Origin: JAJYZP01 sp049964535
GTDB taxonomy: Bacteria; Actinomycetota; Acidimicrobiia; Acidimicrobiales; Acidimicrobiaceae
Assembly (NCBI GenBank): GCA_049964535.1
Contig: JBMFXG010000096.1
Location: 1-9,800, forward strand
Direction: 5' to 3'
DNA length: 9,800 nucleotides
The notes beneath the pieces are model-generated. The model was not told where the DNA came from and made no database searches. It saw only the letters and a list, made by a program, of their open reading frames with translations. Shown piece after piece: positions 5,538 to 9,800 of this stretch; position 1 is the stretch's first letter, and every line of letters begins with the position of its first letter. A program made the position numbers and the translations under genes.

Positions 5538-6479
5538 CTACCGAAGCAGAGGAATCTCAGTTCGAAGACCCCCAACAAACTCACGAAATCTCTGGGAACG
5601 ACGACCTTCTGGGCGTACACTGACTACCTCCAGCGCGCTTCCGTCACCACATGCGACGAGCCACCGACCATCTGGAGCGCGATAGATCTCTCCGGGAGTA
5701 CGGCTGCCACCTTCGTCGCAGCCCAGAGAGGTCGCTGCCGCTTCTACCCTGAGCCTCCGTTCATCAAAGAAACAGTAGGCGCGCTCGAGGCGCACCACGC
5801 GAACGAGCTCTTCTGCGGAACGAGTCCAATCGATCCGATACTCCTCTGGCTTCAATTTTCCGGCATACGTCACTTCTCCGCTCTGAGCGACGCCAGCTGA
5901 GAGCCAGGCCCGACCACCTTGCAGTGCACGCCGAACCATCGCAATCCCGGCCTGTGTAAGAAGATCTTCGACCTGAGAAAGAGAGAGGTCTCTAATGAGT
6001 ACCTCCACCGAGTCGTAGACCTCACCTTCGTCAAGACCCGACGATACCTCCATCAGAGAGACGCCACTCACCTCGTCACCGTTCAAAATCGCTCGCTCCA
6101 TTGGTGCTGCGCCCCGATAGCGCGGTAAGAGCGAGTAGTGCACGTTCACGAGGCGACAGTGCTCGAGAACCGTGGTCGGGATAATTCTCCCGTACGCTAC
6201 GACCAGGCCGAGATCCGCACTCATCCCCACAACATCATCCATGTCATAGGAGACGGGAACTCCAAGCTCTCGTGCCGCTGCCTCTACTGGTGATGGCGTC
6301 AACAGACCACCTCTCCCACGTCGTTTGGGCTGACGAGTGACGGCTAGAACGACCTCGTAGTCGTCGTCTCTGAGCGCCCGAAGGTATCGAGCAGAGAGCT
6401 CAGGAGTCCCGAAGAAGACCAGCCTCCGAATCGGTTCGACGGAGCGCTCTCGTGTCTCACCCGACTCCAACTGACTCAT
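5538..6479 (-). CDS. fmt: Methionyl-tRNA formyltransferase Fmt
   Basis: Fmt formylates initiator Met-tRNA using 10-formyl-tetrahydrofolate before translation initiation. Counting from ATG 6479 the protein has 313 residues, the usual length. The N-terminal formyltransferase domain begins at about 18 (RRLVFFGTPELSA). It carries NVHYSLLPRYRGAAP at 112-126, where Asn112 and His114 match the catalytic pair, and Asp150 in SSGLDEG is the third catalytic residue. The C-terminal OB-like tRNA-binding domain starts around 210 (YAGKLKPEEYRIDW). ATG 6479 is preferred to the upstream GTG 6494 because GAGAGGA lies six bases before it. The family usually has HASLLP; here the position after His is Tyr. It leads the minus-strand run and is divergent from the ribokinase gene. 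Confidence 0.96.
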   Translation of the reverse strand: MSQLESGETRERSVEPIRRLVFFGTPELSARYLRALRDDDYEVVLAVTRQPKRRGRGGLLTPSPVEAAARELGVPVSYDMDDVVGMSADLGLVVAYGRIIPTTVLEHCRLVNVHYSLLPRYRGAAPMERAILNGDEVSGVSLMEVSSGLDEGEVYDSVEVLIRDLSLSQVEDLLTQAGIAMVRRALQGGRAWLSAGVAQSGEVTYAGKLKPEEYRIDWTRSAEELVRVVRLERAYCFFDERRLRVEAAATSLGCDEGGSRTPGEIYRAPDGRWLVACGDGSALEVVSVRPEGRRSQRFREFVGGLRTEIPLLR

Positions 6480-6485
6480 CAGCCA

Positions 6486-6492
6486 TCCTCTC
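6486..6492 (-). promoter_or_regulatory. Ribosome binding site deciding the fmt start
   Basis: GAGAGGA on the minus strand ends six bases before ATG 6479. It overlaps the alternative upstream GTG 6494 reading and so argues against that start. Confidence 0.6.
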
Positions 6493-6565
6493 ACTGCACA
6501 TGGGCCACCTCATCACCGGGATTCACGTCATCTCCGTGCGAAAGTTTGATCTTTACTCCTCTTTT

Positions 6566-6594
6566 ACCGTAGTGACCGATCGGCGCCACATCAA
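6566..6594 (-). promoter_or_regulatory. fmt: Candidate promoter of fmt
   Basis: On the minus strand TTGATG (6594-6589) is followed after exactly 17 bases by TACGGT (6571-6566). Transcription would begin near 6559, giving a leader of about 80 bases before ATG 6479. The -35 is close to consensus and the -10 is partial. Confidence 0.3.
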
Positions 6595-6758
6595 CCGAGG
6601 TCCGGCCACTCTCACACGCTAAGCATCCCTACTGTCACCTCTCCAATCACATCACAGCGTAAGACCCAGTTGAACCGAGCCACCAAGGCGTAGTCCGCAT
6701 ATCACGGGCCACCTCCGAAAGAGTGCTCCCCTCTCAGACCACTGCACGACCGTAGACT

Positions 6759-6793
6759 CGAGCGTCTTCTCGAAGGCTTCGAGAAGACGCTCG
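6759..6793. repeat. 16-bp perfect hairpin upstream of the ribokinase gene
   Basis: The left arm (6759-6774, reading CGAGCGTCTTCTCGAA) and the right arm (6778-6793, TTCGAGAAGACGCTCG) are perfect reverse complements over a 3-base loop, GGC. The hairpin ends 30 bases before ATG 6824. No gene on either strand ends into it and no T tract follows, so it is unlikely to be an ordinary terminator. A protein-binding operator or a 5' leader stem is possible. Confidence 0.75.
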
Positions 6794-6823
6794 TGGCGCT
6801 CAGACCCCACTACCGTACAAGAG

Positions 6824-7774
6824 ATGGAACCGCAACTGCACGAGCACGAACACGGGAAGCTCACCGTGGTTGGTTCGATCAATGTAGACCTGACCTGGAC
6901 GTTAGATATTGAAGCACAGGTGAGCTCACCCATCTCCCCTGGCTACACGTGGTCGGCTACGAGCAGGCAAGGTCTCGGCGGGAAGGGAGCTAATGCAGCC
7001 ATCTACGCAGCTGGGCTACAGGGACCCATCGTCGAGCTCATCGGAGCGATTGGCGACGATCACCTCGCATCATTCTGCCGCTCTGAGCTGCAGCGCGCCG
7101 GGATCACCCTGACTCTCGAAGAACACGCTGATACCACAACAGGAAGAGCAGGGATTATCTCCGATCACAGAGGGCAGAACCTCATAGCAGTTGATCTCGG
7201 CGCAAATCAGCTACTCACCCCAGGCTTCGTCGAAGCCAACATGGAGGAGACCTTACCGGCACCATCGGTCATCGTGACCAACTTCGAGATCGGACCCGAG
7301 GCCGCACTCGCGACCGCCAACTTCGCACTTCGTCACCGAATCACCCTCATCGTTGATCCCTCACCACTCAACCAGGTCGATGCCTTCGCACCGGTCCTCG
7401 AACAAGCCTCGATCTTGCTTCCCAACGAGCTAGAGTACGAGATACTGCAACGCAACCACAGTGAGCTGCTCGACCGCCAGCAGTTACTTGGTGGCTACGT
7501 AGTTGTCACCCTGGGCGAGAGAGGCGTCGATATCTACCATCAGCACGTGCTCGCTCAGCACTTCGATGCACTCGCAGTTCCTGTTGCGGACAGCATCGGT
7601 GCAGGAGACTGCTTCACCGCTACGCTCGGGGCCTGCCTGGCGCTCGGAATAGATCGCTATGAGGCATTCCAGCTCGCAACGACCGCCGCTTCACTATCGA
7701 CTCAAGGTTTTGGTGCGCAAGGGTATCTTCCAACCCTACGCGAGGCATACGCCACTCGCCAGGACCTCCAGTAA
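6824..7774 (+). CDS. rbsK: Ribokinase (PfkB family sugar kinase)
   Basis: This enzyme phosphorylates a sugar, most likely ribose to ribose 5-phosphate, with ATP. The 316-residue protein follows ribokinase from end to end: TVVGSINVDL at 14-23 (sugar-binding Asp22), GGKGANAA at 52-59, and GAIGDDHLASF near 74. LLPNELE, the VTLGERGV strand and DSIGAGDCF at 256-264 follow, with the GAGD anion hole and catalytic Asp262. ATG 6824 has no clear ribosome binding site. A GTG fourteen codons in, preceded by GGGAAG, has better spacing but would remove the first strand. The N-terminus is odd in carrying HEHEH at 6-10. No ribose transporter or regulator is in view, so substrate is inferred from family; another pentose or nucleoside is possible. 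The methyltransferase gene follows after 135 bases. Confidence 0.88.
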   Translation: MEPQLHEHEHGKLTVVGSINVDLTWTLDIEAQVSSPISPGYTWSATSRQGLGGKGANAAIYAAGLQGPIVELIGAIGDDHLASFCRSELQRAGITLTLEEHADTTTGRAGIISDHRGQNLIAVDLGANQLLTPGFVEANMEETLPAPSVIVTNFEIGPEAALATANFALRHRITLIVDPSPLNQVDAFAPVLEQASILLPNELEYEILQRNHSELLDRQQLLGGYVVVTLGERGVDIYHQHVLAQHFDALAVPVADSIGAGDCFTATLGACLALGIDRYEAFQLATTAASLSTQGFGAQGYLPTLREAYATRQDLQ

Positions 7775-7790
7775 GCGCGATTACGCTTAC
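7771..7790 (+). terminator. Inverted repeat overlapping the rbsK stop codon
   Basis: GTAAGCG (7771-7777) and CGCTTAC (7784-7790) are perfect reverse complements around six bases; the stop TAA lies in the left arm. A 10-bp palindrome, CCAACGTTGG, follows at 7795-7804. No T tract follows, so termination is uncertain; an operator for the next gene is an alternative. Confidence 0.3.
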
Positions 7791-7800
7791 GAAACCAACG

Positions 7801-7830
7801 TTGGCCTTAAATGGGTCCTCGAGGTATCGT
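7801..7830 (+). promoter_or_regulatory. Weak candidate promoter for the methyltransferase gene
   Basis: TTGGCC (7801-7806) and TATCGT (7825-7830) are 18 bases apart, in the 135-base gap after rbsK. Both hexamers match only partly, so the gene may instead be read from rbsK. Confidence 0.18.
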
Positions 7831-7909
7831 TCGGAAGTCGTCGCTCATCACAAGGGCCGAAGACTCGAGATCATCGTGTCCATGCACGAGGAACCGCTAA
7901 CGTGCAGCT

Positions 7910-8665
7910 GTGACCTTCTCTTGGAACGCATCATCATACGATCAGCTTCCCTTGCCCCACGAGAGTTGGGGTAGAGATCTGCTGGATCGAGCTGCACTAC
8001 AGGGAGACGAATCCGTTGTAGAGCTCGGAGCAGGAACCGGACGAGACACGCTCTCGATCGCACGATCACTGACGACCGGTCACGTTACCGCTCTCGACCG
8101 CTCCACCACAATGCTATCCCGGTTGAGAGGGAAGCTACCGAAAGAGCTCGCGTCGAAGGTCAGCCTCAGAGAGTCCGATCTCAACGAACCGCTCCCCATC
8201 CCCGACCAGTCCTGCGACTTAGTATTCAGCGTTGCTACGCTGCACTGGCTTCGAGATCACCGTCCCCTCGCGAGAGAGGTCGCCCGAGTTCTCAAGCCAG
8301 GTGGACGCTTCCTGTTCGAGTGTGGAGGGGCCGGAAATATCGCTCACGTTCGCGCCGCCCTCAGGTCCGTCCTCGGCACGGAGTACAGCGAAGCACATTG
8401 GAACTTCCCACAGCCTGCCGATGAACGAGAACTGCTTCGTCGATGCGGATTCCAACACGTCGAAGCCCACCTCCGAGAGAGTCCAACCCCGCCCATGGAC
8501 GAAGCGACCTTCCGAGATTACCTCCAGACCGTAGTTCTTGGTCCCTACACCTCCGAGATGAATCCAACGGATCTCGATGCGTTCATCTCAGAGATTCGTC
8601 GCCATCTCGTGCGCCCGGTCGTTGACTACGTTCGACTCGAAGTAACCGCCTCACACCCTTCGTAG
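7910..8665 (+). CDS. SAM-dependent class I methyltransferase, trans-aconitate methyltransferase-like
   Basis: The 251-residue protein has a Rossmann methyltransferase fold. Motif I, VVELGAGTGRDT, is at 36-47. ALDRS at 61-65 ends in the acidic residue that holds the SAM ribose, SDLNEPLPIPDQSCDLVFS spans 89-107, and LKPGGRFLFE is at 128-137. The opening (WNASSYDQL) and the ATLHWLRDH segment at 109-117 resemble Tam, trans-aconitate 2-methyltransferase, and related small-molecule enzymes. The substrate cannot be assigned from sequence. The start must be GTG 7910, because a TAA lies in frame four codons upstream. A GAGGAA about 16 bases before it is too far to be a normal ribosome binding site. 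The gene follows rbsK on the same strand and converges on the glycosidase gene. Confidence 0.85.
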   Translation: MTFSWNASSYDQLPLPHESWGRDLLDRAALQGDESVVELGAGTGRDTLSIARSLTTGHVTALDRSTTMLSRLRGKLPKELASKVSLRESDLNEPLPIPDQSCDLVFSVATLHWLRDHRPLAREVARVLKPGGRFLFECGGAGNIAHVRAALRSVLGTEYSEAHWNFPQPADERELLRRCGFQHVEAHLRESPTPPMDEATFRDYLQTVVLGPYTSEMNPTDLDAFISEIRRHLVRPVVDYVRLEVTASHPS

Positions 8666-8672
8666 GTCATTT

Positions 8673-8706
8673 CTGGGGCGTCACTCAACTCCTTGCGCAC
8701 GCCCAG
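8673..8706. terminator. Imperfect inverted repeat between convergent genes
   Basis: CTGGGGCGT (8673-8681) can pair with ACGCCCAG (8699-8706) with one bulged G around a 17-base loop. It lies in the 64-base gap between the ends of two convergent genes, where a bidirectional terminator is expected. The absence of T tracts makes this only a candidate. Confidence 0.3.
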
Positions 8707-8729
8707 CAGTTCGTCATCGGCCTCTACCC

Positions 8730-9800
8730 CTACAGCACGAAGGACTCCGACACTCCCGCTCCTCCGACTCGGCAGATACGAGCTCCACTGCGCAGCAGTG
8801 TCTCTATCGAGGACTCGATGATTCCAGTCACCATACCCTCATGAACCTGGAGGTTCCAGAGACGAACGGGACGATCAGATTCAAGCACAACCACGTTGTC
8901 ACAGGTAACGACCATCGTCTCTTCGCTAACGGTAACCCCGTATCGACGACCATGGTGGCACACCTGACCGACCAGTGTTCGATGATCCGACTGCACGACT
9001 TCGCACCATCGTCGGTAGGACTTCTCGTCGAGACCGAGCTCAATACCGTGCCAGGGGGTAACCATTGCGACCTCCAGTGAGGCCAGGTAGCTCATCATGG
9101 CTCCCCACGTGTACTGCGGCTCGCAGTCGTGTTCGACATCGATCTCCCAGGAGCTCTGCGAAAAATTTTCCGGACAGAGTCCCTGTGACTGCGCTTGAGC
9201 TATCTGCCGAAACGACGATATCGCCACATCGGTCGCCCATCGAGAGGCCCGAGCACGCCGAAGGCCAAGATACACCAGGTAGTTAAAGGGCGTCCAGATT
9301 CGTCCGCGCCAGTAGGTGTTATCACTCGATGCTGGACTTAGCCGATTACTACCTGGGACGAGCGGCCCTCCACCAAAGCTCTGCTCATTGCCGAGATGAC
9401 TGAGCAGGCCCTGGATCTGTTGAGCATCGGCGCAGTTCGCCAACAGCGGATAGAAGCTCGTCGGCGCAAGGCTCGCAACGAACCGTCCATCCCAATGTCG
9501 TGCCGCGAAGATCTCTCGCTCTGGGTCCCAAAGCTCCTGCGTCACGAGACTCCTCAAGTGATCGGTCCTCGCCCTCAGCTCGTTGCGCAGTGAGGTCGCC
9601 TCAGGCTCGCACTCCTCCAAGAGATGACCGAGCAACTCCCCTTGCAGGACCAACAAGGAGTTCAGGCCAATATCTTCAATATCCATCGTGTGCGTCGTCA
9701 CAACGAAGTGGGCCTCATCCCAGACTGCCGAATTATCCATTGCAGCCTCATCCATAGCAGCTTGCAGCGTATGAACAAAGTGGCCATCACCGACCGGATC
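8730..9800 (-). CDS. GH63 / mannosylglycerate hydrolase-like glycosidase, C-terminal part (5' end cut by window edge)
   Basis: The frame is open from the right edge (9800) to the stop at 8730, giving 356 visible residues, and the true start lies outside the window. The sequence matches the (alpha/alpha)6-barrel of GH63-type alpha-glycosidases (the group with YgjK and mannosylglycerate/glucosylglycerate hydrolases). AMDNSAVWDEA at visible residues 20-30 holds the likely general acid Asp22. IEDIGLNSLLVLQGELL, FGGGPLVP, SDNTYWRGRIWTPFNYLVY at 159-177 and CPENF then EPQYTWGAMM follow, with Glu211 the likely general base. About 110 further residues form a probable beta-rich tail. It may trim trehalose-like sugars, compatible solutes or polysaccharides; substrate is unknown. 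The Met at 9755 lies next to the active-site motif and is almost certainly internal. Confidence 0.85.
   Translation of the reverse strand, partial: DPVGDGHFVHTLQAAMDEAAMDNSAVWDEAHFVVTTHTMDIEDIGLNSLLVLQGELLGHLLEECEPEATSLRNELRARTDHLRSLVTQELWDPEREIFAARHWDGRFVASLAPTSFYPLLANCADAQQIQGLLSHLGNEQSFGGGPLVPGSNRLSPASSDNTYWRGRIWTPFNYLVYLGLRRARASRWATDVAISSFRQIAQAQSQGLCPENFSQSSWEIDVEHDCEPQYTWGAMMSYLASLEVAMVTPWHGIELGLDEKSYRRWCEVVQSDHRTLVGQVCHHGRRYGVTVSEETMVVTCDNVVVLESDRPVRLWNLQVHEGMVTGIIESSIETLLRSGARICRVGGAGVSESFVL

Larger units (their letters stand above)
6495..6823. other. Divergent intergenic region between fmt and the ribokinase
   Basis: No tRNA, conserved small ORF or known regulatory RNA is apparent. 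It contains a possible fmt promoter (6566-6594) and a very strong hairpin (6759-6793). TCAGACC occurs on both sides of the hairpin, at 6734-6740 and 6800-6806. No clear sigma-70-type promoter was found for the plus strand; the nearest -10-like hexamer is TAGACT at 6753-6758, without a -35. Confidence 0.5.

Noticed and set aside
6495..6823. tRNA or other known RNA gene in the fmt-rbsK gap
   Set aside because: No T-loop consensus or cloverleaf-compatible arms on either strand.
6652..6933. 93-codon minus-strand frame upstream of fmt
   Set aside because: It runs antisense through the start of rbsK, includes a Cys-Ser repeat that is only the complement of the HEHEH codons, and has no family likeness.
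7659..7913. 84-codon plus-strand frame overlapping the end of rbsK
   Set aside because: It is a frame-shifted reading of rbsK continuing into the intergenic region, with no ribosome binding site or motifs.

Overview
The window is a compact stretch of bacterial chromosome, moderately GC-rich by eye, with GTG and TTG in use as start codons and short gaps between genes. The order fmt ... ribD-ribE-ribBA-ribH-hisG is the type of arrangement seen in Actinobacteria. An acidimicrobial-type actinobacterium would fit, but this is inference from gene order and base composition, not a taxonomic identification. I see no IS element, phage gene, CRISPR array, tRNA or rRNA.

Left part (1-6479, all minus strand, so transcription runs right to left): methionyl-tRNA formyltransferase (fmt), a MogA/MoaB-family molybdopterin protein, a ~530-base interval, then a complete riboflavin operon. 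That operon is ribD (deaminase/reductase), ribE (riboflavin synthase), ribBA (DHBP synthase/GTP cyclohydrolase II) and ribH (lumazine synthase). hisG (ATP phosphoribosyltransferase) follows and runs off the left edge. RibBA supplies both pyrimidine and four-carbon precursors, RibD makes the pyrimidinedione, RibH condenses the two branches, and RibE yields riboflavin. All enzymes needed for riboflavin are present except the phosphatase acting between RibD and RibH, which is usually encoded elsewhere.

The mog-ribD interval (about 4450-4981) holds no confidently coding gene. It has no recognisable FMN riboswitch, although it precedes a rib operon where one is common. It does contain nested complementary segments that could fold into a branched RNA, and an open frame whose middle loosely resembles FeoA. 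These two readings overlap and both are tentative.

Right part: a ~340-base divergent region (6480-6823), containing a 16-bp hairpin with a 3-nt loop, separates fmt from a plus-strand ribokinase. The ribokinase is followed by a SAM-dependent methyltransferase resembling trans-aconitate methyltransferase. Converging on them from the right edge is the C-terminal part of a GH63/mannosylglycerate-hydrolase-like glycosidase whose N-terminus lies outside the window.

Most of the window is ordinary housekeeping metabolism. The best leads are the ribD leader, the hairpin upstream of the ribokinase, and a 12-bp inverted repeat inside ribD at its domain junction.
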